Of a stretch of DNA of 64,000 bases, positions 1 through 9,669 are shown piece after piece (within the stretch, counting starts at the first letter, position 1; each line of letters starts with the position of its first letter). The DNA lies in assembly GCF_014529535.1 (NCBI RefSeq), contig NW_023503374.1:1550001-1614000 (forward strand). The letters run 5' to 3'. The notes below the pieces were generated by a model. It did not search any database. It was given only the letters and a program-made list of their open reading frames with translations, and was not told where the DNA came from. The DNA comes from Bradysia coprophila (Eukaryota; Arthropoda; Insecta; Diptera; Sciaridae). A program made the position numbers and the translations under genes.

Positions 1-175
1 TAAAACGTCAGGTAAAAACGAATATCTTGACAGGCCGAAAACAACCAACTGTCATCTACAGAAGCAAACATAACTGCAACTTAAACAAATTCTTTCGTCA
101 AAACTTAAAAGTGTGGTTGTGTTGGCTTCTCTGTGGATGACGATTGACATTTTTTCATACGCAGTCTGTTTTGAC
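1..175. repeat. Fragment of a dispersed inverted-repeat element
   Basis: This stretch is related, in reverse complement, to about 58215-58390: both share the ACAGGCCGAAAACAACC block, the 'cag(a)agaagc' block and the 'gatgacgattgacat' block. Part of it also recurs at 20407-20480. It is cut off by the start of the window. The family looks like a non-autonomous DNA transposon. No ORF is present. Confidence 0.6.
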
Positions 176-362
176 TATCTCGGCTGCGACTTGTAAAAAA
201 CGCAAAAAATCTGATGTTGAAAACGTATAGACAATTTAGATAACTAAAACAGAATGTGTATCCGATTTGCCTCTTCCAATGTCAAAAATCTATTGATCGC
301 TCGATTTGCGGTGCCTTTACTATGATTGTTTGAAATTCAGAAATCAATTGACAAATTTTTCA

Positions 363-389
363 GTCAAGGAACCTGACCCACCCAAGTGA
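363..389. repeat. Solo terminal-repeat-like motif (GACCCACCCAAG)
   Basis: GTCAAGG-ACCTGACCCACCCAAG closely matches the termini of the 5.5-kb foldback element (right end 15018-15055, left end 9565-9602). It sits just upstream of the small peptide gene with no partner nearby, so it may be a solo end left after deletion, or a truncated MITE. Confidence 0.4.
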
Positions 390-451
390 TTTTTATGAAT
401 ATTTAAGTTTTTGGTTATTTCTTGTTATTAAAAGTATTTCCTTCCAGAACT

Positions 452-727
452 ATGCGTTCGTCTACTGTATTCCTAATTATTGGAACGTTGTTCCTGCTTG
501 TCCTAGTCGACTTCGCTTGGGGACAATGTGATGCTAACAACCATACTCCGAGATGGGGATGCAACTGTCAATGTGGTGGGGAGAATGGAGGTCATTGTCA
601 CTGCCCATGGGAGATTCAAGTTGGACATTGCCGCAGTGGTGGAAATCATTGGATTTGTTTCCCATTCGGAAATGAACCAAGGTGTGTTGGCTATGGAGTT
701 TGTCGACCAGCTAATCCAATGATGTAA
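452..727 (+). CDS. Secreted cysteine-rich small protein, function unknown
   Basis: The frame is open from 422, but the ATG at 452 is preferred. It starts a clean signal peptide (MRSS, then a hydrophobic stretch VFLIIGTLFLLVLV, with likely cleavage after FAWG), and a pyrimidine-rich TTCCTTCCAG lies just upstream and could be a 5'UTR splice acceptor. The product is 91 aa. The mature part of about 67 residues carries ten cysteines, several in CxC pairs (GCNCQC, CHC), and is rich in Gly, His and Trp, which suggests five disulfides. A TATTTAA box lies at about 399. I do not recognise the family. It could be a defence, venom-like or cuticle-associated peptide. No AATAAA was seen close downstream. 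It is supported by signal peptide plus cysteine pattern only. Confidence 0.6.
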   Translation: MRSSTVFLIIGTLFLLVLVDFAWGQCDANNHTPRWGCNCQCGGENGGHCHCPWEIQVGHCRSGGNHWICFPFGNEPRCVGYGVCRPANPMM

Positions 728-1067
728 GGAACATCAAAGGAATATGAGTTGAGACAATCATCTTTTAATGGTATTGGTATACTAAAATAATTGACAAATC
801 TTAGCTGAACTGGAAATATTTCTCTTTGAATTCAAGCAAATGATGAAATGAAACTAAAATTTATGGAAAAATTAGTAATATTTTTGAATCAAGAATGTTT
901 TCTGAAGTGCCGTCAAAATATAATTTTATTTCTTTCATGGAGCTATTTTGAAAATATTAAAATTTTATAAAGAAGTTTCTGTGTTTTTCTTTGGTGAGAC
1001 TTCAGGACCCGTTCAGGTCGACTTCGGCACTGATATGGAAATATAAGTTCTACCTTTAACAGGTGTC

Positions 1068-1199
1068 GGGGAATCTCGCACACGCGATCATAGTATGCGT
1101 CCTTTTACGACATGTAACGAAAAGTCATGACTGTGCGAGATTCACCACTTAGAGGTGAATCTCGCACACCATGAATTTGTGTGGTGTGCGAGATTACCC
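1068..1199. repeat. Foldback MITE with GAATCTCGC ends (double hairpin)
   Basis: There are two adjacent hairpins. GGGAATCTCGCACA (1069) pairs with TGTGCGAGATTCACC (near 1132), and GGTGAATCTCGCACACC (near 1154) pairs with GGTGTGCGAGATTACCC (to about 1199). The GAATCTCGC terminus is shared with 58598-58703 and, more loosely, 42542-42652. Confidence 0.6.
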
Positions 1200-2245
1200 T
1201 ACCCCCTTTAACAACATAAACCTCCTACACTAATATCGTTCCGAACGATTCGTTCGATCAACTCAAATCCTCGTATTAACGAGGGAAAGGACCTGATCAT
1301 GATCTGCGAGTGTTTCAGTGGCGAGTGTGTCACAGTCCACATCAGACACTCACTTTTTAACTAGTTTCTTTTCAAAATAGTCAATATATTTATTTTCCAA
1401 AACTACCACAAGCCCAGACTTAGTTTTTCTGTTGGAATTTTTTCACTCCAATAATAAAGTTTGTTAACATGTTTCCATATTTTTTTGTCTTCCCTATATC
1501 ACTCAGACACTGTACAGATTTGATGATAATCTAATTGACAATGTCTTTCCTTAAATATACAATTTTTTGATTCAGGTCCAAAAAATAGCTTCAACTATTC
1601 ACTCCTTGTCCAAAATACCTCGAAATTTTGCATTGATCTTGAAAGTCTTTACTGACCAACTTTTCGCCCAAAATACACTGAAAATGCTCACTGATCTACT
1701 TTTCGTAACTCTGTTCCTTCCCTTCTCGAGTATTAGCGAAGAAAGACAATTCAGAAGACTTGAACTTTAAATGTAAAAATTTAGGAAACACTTTCATGGA
1801 CTTGTAGATAGGGGCTAGTTAAAAAAAGGTTAGTGAAAGAGGGATAAACGTGTTGCTGTAATGAGTGGAATTTAGCCACAGACACACAAACAAACTTCTT
1901 TTTTTGGAAATACAAGAGCTCTGGGTATTATATATATACCTTGACTTCGCCTCGTGAGAAAGCCAATTTTTCCGCAAGTACGTAACATACTATTGTCCTA
2001 TTCACTTTTAACAATGAAATATACCTGGTAAATGCATACGTCCTACAAATCGGATTTTAAATTCTAGCGGCATTGATCTGAACTAGATCTGATTGTGCAA
2101 CACTGATGACGTCTATTCTGTTGTCAACACCGTCAACTGTCAACATACTCAAATAAAAAAATTCTTCACTTTCGGTGAGCTCTCGCGTGTATTGTTGATC
2201 GCCACTTCAAAGACATAAAAAGTAATTACACCCCGTCTGTACATC
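1200..2245. other. Non-coding, no gene seen
   Basis: AT-rich spacer upstream of AIMP2. A 67-codon frame at 1567-1770 has no recognisable features and is taken as chance. Confidence 0.5.
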
Positions 2246-3367
2246 ATGTATCACATAAAGCCAATCATTAGTTCCAACGTTCACATCGAACTACCCACTT
2301 CGATGTATCAAATCAAACCAATTTCCACAGATCATTTGAATGATATTCATAGCAATAACCTCAATGTCGCTGGCAGCAATTTGGCTGATGTAAGTGAAAA
2401 ACCGAATCGGGACATAGTGCAACAAATTAATAAAATTCTCAAGGTTCATTTCGACTTCCAATCGATTTTACGCGTCATTCGCCATCAGTGGCTGGTGATC
2501 GGTGCTTTATATGCTGAAAAATGATTTGTTTGTTTCAGCAGTCGAAAAGCGGAGATATGGAGGAATTGGAGGCTCGCCAAGAAATCATCTTAAAGCAATT
2601 GAAAGAGTTGAAGGAGCGGTTGATGTCTATGCATAAAGAACTGAACGTTTGCAGTAAACCGGCACAGTCTCGGGTGCAACAATCGTCACAAACCAAAACA
2701 GCTCAAAAACCAATTGATGTAAAATTGCTCAACAAACCATGTGTAGTCCAGTGCAATCCCTAAATTGCATCCTATTTTTCAGGCTTCAAATCTCCGTGAC
2801 ATTGTGATCAACGCCAATCCCAGCAATGTTCCGTTCAGTTTGGTCATTCTAAAGAAACTTTGGACGGATCGTCTCTCGATAAACATTCAGTTTTACACGC
2901 ACTCGTCTGTCTCCAGTCTATCTCAATCAGCAGTGAATTTCCAGCATATTTGCACCGCTCACCAATCAACATCCGCGACCGCTCTAAATGTCAGCCTAAT
3001 TTGGAAGAACGTCGACAGCATTGAAATGATAAACGGTTCGACGTTGCCGATCATCGGAGAATCGAACATATTGCGGTACCTTGCTCGCATCGGACCGAAC
3101 GAATTCAATTACGAAACGAATGGATCGAATTGCAATGAAATCGACAGTCAACTGGATCTGAGCGAAATGTTGCTGGCTGCGGAAACAGCAAGAGATCGTC
3201 AGACTATTTTCAAAAATTTGAACGCAACGCTCGGTAAAAACGAATATTTCGGTGGATCCGAACCGCGCATAAACGATTTGTCTCTGGCCAGCGCTGTTCT
3301 GCAGTCAACGGCTGAGAAGGAATTGCCGCCCACTTTGTTGAAATGGTCTCGTAAAGTCATGGGCTGA
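2246..3367 (+). CDS. AIMP2: AIMP2, multisynthetase complex scaffold protein
   Basis: Aminoacyl-tRNA synthetase complex-interacting multifunctional protein 2, which in animals holds several tRNA synthetases in the cytosolic multisynthetase complex. Exons are 2246-2443, 2539-2742 and 2783-3367 (198+204+585 nt, all phase 0; 328 aa, close to the usual size of about 320). Seen in the sequence: the N-terminal MYHIKPI...IELPTSMYQIKPI motif typical of the family, a leucine-rich coiled coil (ELEARQEIILKQLKELKERL) in exon 2, and a GST-like C-terminal domain in exon 3 starting LRDIVINANP, with YTHSSV and LIWKNV. The exon 1 donor (GTTCAT) is weak and the exon 2 donor is GTAGTC, so these two boundaries are the least certain. 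AATAAA follows at 3387. Convergent with SOD2. Confidence 0.92.
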
Positions 3368-3386
3368 GCCGATAAAACTGAATTTC

Positions 3387-3392
3387 AATAAA
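3387..3392 (+). terminator. Poly(A) signal of AIMP2
   Basis: AATAAA 20 nt after the AIMP2 stop codon, in the short spacer to the convergent SOD2 gene. Confidence 0.7.
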
Positions 3393-3416
3393 AATGCGCG
3401 GAGTTCCAATTTTTCG

Positions 3417-3422
3417 TTTATT
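3417..3422 (-). terminator. Poly(A) signal of SOD2
   Basis: AATAAA on the minus strand about 110 nt after the SOD2 stop. It lies only 25 bp from the AIMP2 signal on the other strand, so the two 3'UTRs nearly meet. Confidence 0.6.
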
Positions 3423-3533
3423 TTTATTATTAATCCATTAGAGCATCATCAGTAGAGGAGCGCCTGACAACTAAAATCAAGCAAAGAAATGCAAAACTTA
3501 TGCAAATGCCAAAAAGAACAGATTGATCTCTCG

Positions 3534-4910
3534 TTAAGCCTTTGCTGCCGCAAAACGTGCCGACACATCATTCCAATTGATGATATCGAAAATGGCCTCA
3601 ACATAGTCGGGACGAACGTTTTTGTATTGCAGATAGTAAGCGTGTTCCCAGACGTCGATGCCAAGCAAAGGAATCAAACCTAAAATGAGAAGGAAAAAAT
3701 GTTTTGATCAAAAGTTTGATTTCATAAAGGGCTGAAGTGTCTGATGCAGCTTCTCGTTTCGTTACAGTGCTATCTCTTACAGGTGACGACACAAAACTAC
3801 ATAATCGACGCGAAGACGATAATATCGCCAATAAGCCGATAATATCGCCAATAAGCCAATAATATCGCCAATAAGCCGATAACATCGCCAATAAGCCGAT
3901 AATATCGCCAATAAGACGATAATATCGCCAATAAGACGATAATATCGCCAATAAGACGATAATATCGCCAATAAGACGATAATATCGCCAATAAGACGAT
4001 AATATCGCCAATAAGACGATAATATCGCCAATAAGACGATAATATCGCCAATAAGACGATAATATCGATCAGAAGACTATAATATCGTCCAGAAGACGAT
4101 AATTTTGTCTTCTGGGTGATATCATCATCCCATCCGAGTCGATGATGATTGTGTAGAAAAGTCATGTCTTCCTCTAATACAGTACAAAATGCTGCAACAA
4201 CAAATCTGGTGCATGCTTATCACCAACTGCACCGTCGACGTCATTCATCTAGAGTAAATCTTACCAGTTGTAGCTTGAAGAGGATCCTGATTTGCGCACG
4301 TGGTGATTTGCAACGATTTCGTTAATTTATTGTATCCCAACCAGCCCCATCCAGACCCTTGAACGCCGGTGGTCGTAGTAATCAGAGTCTTCTTGAATGT
4401 TTCAAAATCGCCGTACGTAGTCTCCACAGCTGACTTCAGTTCGGGTGACAAGTTGGTGGTCTTTGGTGTCAGATTTTTCCAGAAAATGTCGTGATTCAAG
4501 TGACCGCCACCGTTGAAGCGCAAAGCATTTTGCAGCCCAACAATTTTGGTCGTATCGCTTTTCTGCACAGCATCGGCAAGTTGTTCCTCAGCCGCATTGT
4601 AATTGGTTACGTAGGCCTGGTGGTGCTTTTTGTGATGCAGCTAAATCGACCGTGGGAATAAGTATTTTGCTTCACAGTTGACTTACAAGCACAAACCTCC
4701 ATAATTTCGGCGCAAATTATCGGTTCAAGGGCCTTGTAATCGTATGGTAGTTCTGGTAAAGTGTGTTTCGAACGTAAGAAGCCGGCAACGACACTGGAAA
4801 ATAGAAAAAAGTTTGCAACCGTAAGACCATGACGACTTGTTCTACCCCATTCAGTTGCTCCCAACTACATACTTTCCGATAGGAGTAATTTTCTGTCTCA
4901 ATGACAACAT
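3534..4910 (-). CDS. SOD2: Manganese superoxide dismutase, mitochondrial
   Basis: Converts superoxide to hydrogen peroxide and oxygen in the mitochondrial matrix. Exons in transcript order: 4910-4873, 4793-4697, 4640-4265, 3679-3534 (38+97+376+146 nt, in phase; 218 aa). The first 21 residues ([21 protein letters not shown]) are basic and amphipathic, as expected of a mitochondrial presequence. The mature part opens [11 protein letters not shown]. Visible active-site elements are [10 protein letters not shown] (first Mn-binding His and the gateway Tyr), [12 protein letters not shown] (second His) and [11 protein letters not shown] (Asp and last His). Length and motifs are normal. The last intron (3680-4264) contains a 20-bp minisatellite. 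Expression cannot be judged from the sequence. Confidence 0.96.
3813..4110. repeat. 20-bp minisatellite in SOD2 intron 3
   Basis: About fifteen head-to-tail copies of AATATCGCCAATAAGACGAT, phased exactly every 20 bp from 3821 to 4101. The early units carry AAGCC instead of AAGAC, and the last three (from 4061) diverge (ATCGATC, ATCGTCC, TTTGTC). All three minus-strand frames stay open through the array and encode the same 20-residue repeat. Confidence 0.95.
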
Positions 4911-5272
4911 TTTGATTATTTTATTGCGACGATATGCAACGAGAAGAAAATTTACGAAATTTTTGATATTTTGTTATGTCATCAACACTGCCGACGAATG
5001 ACTTTAAATGCAGCAGTGTTGCTAGCTCGGAAGGAATTTCTTTTTTAATATTTTTTGTGTATGCCATAGAGTCTAGTCGTACACTTACTCGAGAGTTGAC
5101 ATGGTGGCGTTCATCGACACCATAAAAATGTGCTGTCCATGTTGGACATCTGGATATGTTCAAATATGACAACGTTACGATGTTTGCCCTCGAGTAATAA
5201 AAACATTGGTAAATAACATCTTCTCTGCTCATGATGAGAAATTCGTAATCTCTCAATGAAATGACGGATAGA
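4911..5272. other. Upstream region of SOD2, no gene seen
   Basis: AT-rich spacer. A 111-codon minus-strand frame here has no recognisable domain, signal or splice context and is not called. Confidence 0.4.
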
Positions 5273-5470
5273 ATAGGTTTGTTTCAAGGCCATATGAATT
5301 GTCAAATTTCATCCATATAACCATAACCTCAATAATATCTCAGTGTAAATCGCGTAGGCGACGTTGCTCGATTTGTATGAAATATCACGTAAGCGACGTT
5401 GCTATGGATGAAATTGTCGTTGTTCGGGTTGTCAAAGTTCGTGTTTACAGTTACTTGGAACAAACCTATA
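5273..5470. mobile_element. MITE, ATAGGTTTGTT terminal repeats
   Basis: Terminal inverted repeats ATAGGTTTGTTTCAAG (5273) and CTTGGAACAAACCTAT (to about 5469). Sub-terminal sequence (GTCAAATTTCATCCAT and GATGAAATTGTCG) is also inverted. The same ends appear at 58148-58581, and one end at 20407. Confidence 0.7.
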
Positions 5471-5530
5471 AGTCAAAGCTTTGAATAAGTTCTTAATAGT
5501 AGAATCAATCAAAATGAATGACCAGACAAT

Positions 5531-5668
5531 AGATCATCTTCAAGATACGGTACTTTCAGATCGACGTAACCTCACCTTAAATGTTTCGTTCATTCATTCA
5601 TTTGAATGAGATTTTTTTAGTGGCATTTCTTGGCGTGGATGGCATTTCAAACGGCCTTGAAGATGATG
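5531..5668. mobile_element. MITE, GATCATCTTCAAG terminal repeats
   Basis: Ends AGATCATCTTCAAG and CTTGAAGATGATG. The interior carries AAATGTTTCGTTCATT and a GTGGATGGCATTTC block, both recurring in the related copy at 44287-44407. Confidence 0.65.
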
Positions 5669-6067
5669 TATGGTGGGAAAAACTAATAATTTTTGCTTTT
5701 ACCTCGATCGAACCATGAAATCATGATTCGTTTTTTACGAATGGTTATTTGGATCACAAGGGCCTTCGGCCACGGGCTGCAAACTTCGCACACGGTTGAA
5801 TTTTTTTTCCGTCGTGTCATGTGATCCACACAACTTTTCATTACAATAACTACGAAAATTGTAATTTGAGCTTCCTAAACACGTTCCAACTGATGAAATT
5901 TACCGAAATAAGCTGAAATATGCGGGAGTCCAGGGGCCAACCCCTTGCAAAAAGAAAATAACCAATTATTGGCAACTTCTTTTCTATCACAACAATCACA
6001 ACGACACCAGACGGAACACATGTTGTTACTGTCATTAACTTTCGCATCTTCGTTTGAGGGGCGAAAG

Positions 6068-6415
6068 CAAGGCTGTATACTTTGAGGAGGTCACGCAGAC
6101 CGCCATTTTATTAGATACGCGGGAACACACCACTTCTGATGATTTTACATGTAAAAAATTTCACCACATCATCAAGACGACGAGAATCATCAGAGTAGGT
6201 GAATTTTTGAATGAAATCGGCCATTATTTTATTAGATACGCGGGAACACACCACTTCTGATGATTTTACATGTAAAAAATTTCACTACATCATCAAGACG
6301 ACGAGAATCATCAGAGTAGGTGAATTTTTGAATGAAATCGGCCATTTTATCATCAACTGTGGTGTGTAACCCGCGTATCTGTATCTGCGTGACCTCCCCA
6401 AAGTATACAGCCTTG
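6068..6415. mobile_element. hAT-like MITE with 8-bp target duplication
   Basis: Terminal repeats CAAGGCTGTATACTTTG and CAAAGTATACAGCCTTG, flanked on both sides by GGCGAAAG (6060-6067 and 6416-6423), a perfect 8-bp target duplication. CAxxG ends plus 8-bp duplication are characteristic of the hAT superfamily. The interior holds a tandem duplication of about 117 bp (near 6113-6229 and 6230-6346), so the element is an internally dimerised, non-autonomous copy. The spurious ORFs on both strands come from this repeat. Confidence 0.8.
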
Positions 6416-6423
6416 GGCGAAAG

Positions 6424-7187
6424 TACTTTCGTATCTTCGTTTGGGGGGCGAAAGTACTTTCGCAGCTCTTGTGATATCGTGCTTACTGAGAGTTGAATTT
6501 TTAAACTTTCGCATCTCATTCGGGAAGATACTTACGTCACAAGGAGGGAAAAGTCGAGTTTTCGCGTGAAATTTTTTGATCCGAGGTGACACCGAGGACA
6601 ATAATCACTAGTAAACGTGTTACGAATTTTGGACATCCTTTAAACTTGTGGCGCCATCTTGTATCGAAACATGAGTTTATGTGCAGGGAATGTAAATACA
6701 ACCGTTTTAACTAAAAAATACGTTAAGATGGCGTCACCTGTTTTGATAATAAAATAGAAACGATTAAAGAGAATCCAAATTCAAATATATATAAACTCCA
6801 TAATTGGTCCAAAATTACCGAAGTTACAGCGAAAATAGCACTTTTTTAAGACTGGCGATCAGAGCGCCATCTCTTGGTTTTTTACAGATCACGCATAAGT
6901 GAAAGAAAATTTTCAAATTTTGTTTACTTCAATCGGACTAATAAAATGGATTTTATAAAATAGTTTTTAGTTTACAGCTAAATAGAAAACTAGAAAATTC
7001 GGACAAGTCCAAAATGTTTGTCTTGGTACTTACTACAATATTCAATCGTATAATTTACAATAGAAATTAATTTTTTTTAAAATATTATAACAAATATTCC
7101 GTATTGATTGACATAAAAAGCGTTTATAATTGCTTTTAACAATATGATCGCCGTGACTGGACGACTAAGGCCAGACTAAGAGCCAAG
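6424..7187. other. Non-coding AT-rich spacer
   Basis: A second copy of the 'ATCTTCGTTTG.GGGGCGAAAG' block found left of the hAT-like MITE lies at 6432-6457, with a GCGAAAGTACTTTCGC palindrome. Otherwise nothing is recognisable. Confidence 0.4.
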
Positions 7188-7305
7188 TAGGGTGGGTCGA
7201 TTTTCCCAATTTTAATATCCACAACCAGTAGGGTGTGTGGCTTGAAGAGACGAATCGAACTGCATCATTAGTTTTTGATGTCCGATTACTTTTGAATATC
7301 CCATA

Positions 7306-7622
7306 ACAACTTTTATGAGTTCAGCGCCTTACTTAGTTTTGAGATTTTTTAATTTGTATTTTGTAATTCGATTCATAGTCTCGACAGCAACAAAAACCGA
7401 GACTATGAAACGAAATGGATTTTTTGTGTGAAAATTATGAACTTTTATGTGAAAATTGTGGAACAAGTGTGCAAATTTCGCACATTTTTTTTCAAAAAGC
7501 TTCGCTTAGTTTCTTTTTATCATTTTGCAAGTCTTCAACTTACTTATTTGAAGAGAATCCAACGAAAAAAAAAATTAAAAAAATCTCAAAACTAAGTAAG
7601 GCGCTGAACTCGTAAAAGTTGT
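7306..7622. mobile_element. MITE nested in the composite element
   Basis: Inverted repeats of roughly 45 bp. ACAACTTTTATGAGTTCAGC starts at 7306, and its near-complement ends at 7622 with CTCGTAAAAGTTGT. Both contain GCGCCTTACTTAGTTTTGAG. An internal hairpin (GACTATGAA / TTCATAGTC) lies near 7370-7410. Confidence 0.65.
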
Positions 7623-7629
7623 CATCTTC

Positions 7630-9131
7630 TTCTTTCTCTTCTTTTTCAGCCACTGCTGGATGTAGGCCTCTCCAACTTCTTTCCATTTCGTATGATCCAT
7701 TGCCATTTGCTGCCAGTTTGTACCTGCAATATTCATAATTCCGTTTGTCCATCTCTCTGGTGGTCTACCTATAGCTCGTCTTTTATATGGTCGCCAGTTC
7801 ATGATCTTTTTGGTCCAACGTTCGTCTGTCCTTCTTGTAATATGTCCCGCCCAGCTCCATTTCAGAGATGCTATTCTTTCCATGACATCAACGACCCTGG
7901 TTTGTTGTCGAATCCATTGATTCGTCATTCTGTCTCTGAGTGTTATTCCAAGCATACTCCGTTCCATGGCTCTTTGTGTCACTCATCTTCGGATGCTTTC
8001 GTTAAAGTTAACGTTTCCGCTCCATAAGTGAGCACTGGAAGGACACAAGTGTCGAAAACTCTGCGTTTCAGACTATTATTCATTTTGCTTTTGAAAATTA
8101 GTCTGAGTTTTCCGAACGCTGCCCATGCAAGACCAATCCTACGTCTTATTTCTGCAGTTTGGTTGTCCAGACCTAACTTCAATTTATGTCCTAGATATAT
8201 GTAGCTGTCGACTCGTTCAATGACAGTGTCACCAATTTTGATCTCTCTATCGTCCCCGATGTTGGTCATGACTTTTGTTTTCGATAAGTTCATCTTGAGG
8301 CCAACTTTGCTTGCCTCTTCACTTAACTGTTGTAGCATAAGCTGAGCCTGACCTAGATCCGCTGCTATCGGTACAGTGTCATCAGCGAAGCGGAGATTGC
8401 TCAGGTACTCTCCATTTATCTTTATTCCCATTTTACTCCAGTTTAACTTCCTAAAAACACTCTGCAGAATCGCCGTGAATAATTTCGGTGAAATGGTGTC
8501 ACTCTGCCTTACACCTCGGCCGATTCTGAATTTCTCCGTGCTCTTATGAAGTTTTATACATGAAGTAGCATTTTTGTACACATATCGAATTGTGTTGGAG
8601 TACCTTGAGTCTACTCTACATTCGTCTAATGCGTCCAATATCACGGCAGAGTAAAAGTAACCCTGGCAGGAGCGGTTCATTATGGAAACGTCAAATGAGG
8701 GACCTAATCCTTTGTATGAAAATGAACTCAAATGAACACTGACATAAGTTGAAAAATTTAATTCGCAAAAAACATAGGCCTAGATTATTCAGGTCCCTAG
8801 TCAAACAAGCGCTCCTGCCTTGGCAGGAGCGGTGCATTATGGAAACGTCAAATGAGGGACCTAATCCTTTGTATGAAAATGAACTCAAATGAACACTGAC
8901 ATAAGTTGAAAAATTTAATTCGCAAAAAACATAGGCCTACTAGATTATTCAGGTCCCTAGTCAAACAAGCGCTCCTGCCTGGGTTACTTTTACTCTGCCG
9001 TGCCAATATCGATCATGTTTCCACTGAATCGAAAGCTTTTTTGAAGTCTATGAATAGCAAGACTATGTCGATGTTGTATTCACGACACTTCTCAATAAGC
9101 GTTCTCATCACCTGCAAATGGTCATGGGATC
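7630..9131 (-). pseudogene. Broken non-LTR reverse transcriptase (RTE-like)
   Basis: Minus-strand frames encode, in order, HLQVMRTLIEKCREYN and FIDFKKAFDSVE (9131-9013), then after an inserted MITE ILDALDECRVDSRYSN, a GVRQSDTISPKLF motif, the FADDT catalytic box (YADD variant), LSKTKVMTN, and the C-terminal region with LPVLTYGAETLTL and RRTDERWTKKIM. These are the thumb-palm order and motifs of the 'endonuclease-reverse transcriptase' group of non-LTR elements. It is inactive: the 5' half and endonuclease are missing, the MITE at 8642-9002 interrupts the palm between AFDSVE and ILDAL, and a frame change lies near 7980 (after KASEDE). Confidence 0.8.
8642..9002. mobile_element. MITE inserted in the reverse transcriptase, 7-bp duplication
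   Basis: The ends CACGGCAGAGTAAAAGTAAC and GTTACTTTTACTCTGCCGTG are perfect inverted repeats flanked by CCAATAT on both sides (8635-8641, 9003-9009). The interior is a head-to-tail dimer of about 159 bp whose own ends are GGCAGGAGCG / CGCTCCTGCC. CAxxG termini suggest a hAT relative, although the visible duplication is 7 bp. Confidence 0.8.
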
Positions 9132-9134
9132 TTA

Positions 9135-9385
9135 GAGTAATTATACCTAGAGAGGAAATTTGTACGACGAAATGTGGTCCCAACATCAGTTTGTATAAGA
9201 TACACATTTCGTATAATTTTACACCAACACATGTATGCTTTGACGTTTTTTCGCTATTGATATTTCAATTTGCCCTCTTAATTAAGAGGGCAAACACACA
9301 TGCCAATAAACATTTCGTATTTTATGTTTGGACCACATATTTTACGTAAGTTTGTTCGAAATTTCCTCTCTAGGTATAATTACTC
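9135..9385. mobile_element. MITE with TTA target duplication (Harbinger-like)
   Basis: Ends GAGTAATTATACCTAGAGAG and CTCTCTAGGTATAATTACTC, flanked by TTA at 9132-9134 and 9386-9388. A 3-bp TWA target duplication is typical of PIF/Harbinger elements; the assignment is by that feature only. It truncates the reverse transcriptase fragment. Confidence 0.65.
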
Positions 9386-9669
9386 TTAGCATGGGATATT
9401 CAAAAGAAATCTGACATCAAAAACTAATGATGCAGATCGATTCGTCTCTTCAAGCCACACACCCTACTGGTTGTGGATTTTTAAATTGGGAAAATCCACC
9501 CACCCTAGCCCAACAGTCTTTTGATCTAAGCGACTAAATCATCGAAAATATATGAAAGAAGTGAACTAGGCCCCACCTCTTGGGTGGGTCATGTCCCTTG
9601 ACTAACTTTTTTTTTTCTATAATTCCAGTCTTAGTTTTCTAACCATTTTTAAATGAGGTGGTGTTTTTG

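Larger units (their letters stand above)
7188..9507. mobile_element. Composite foldback element with nested insertions
   Basis: Inverted repeats of about 95 bp, TAGGGTGGGTCGATTTTCCC rightwards from 7188 and its near-complement ending at 9507, both running inwards through the GGTGTGTGGCTTGAAGAGACG block to GTTTTTGATGTC. Between the arms lie a MITE (7306-7622), a decayed reverse transcriptase (about 7630-9131) and two more MITEs (8642-9002 and 9135-9385). The target duplication of the outer element is not clear. Confidence 0.65.

Noticed and set aside
3598-4165. Three overlapping minus-strand ORFs with a repeated [11 protein letters not shown] peptide
   Set aside because: They are translations of the 20-bp minisatellite in three frames and lie in the SOD2 intron.
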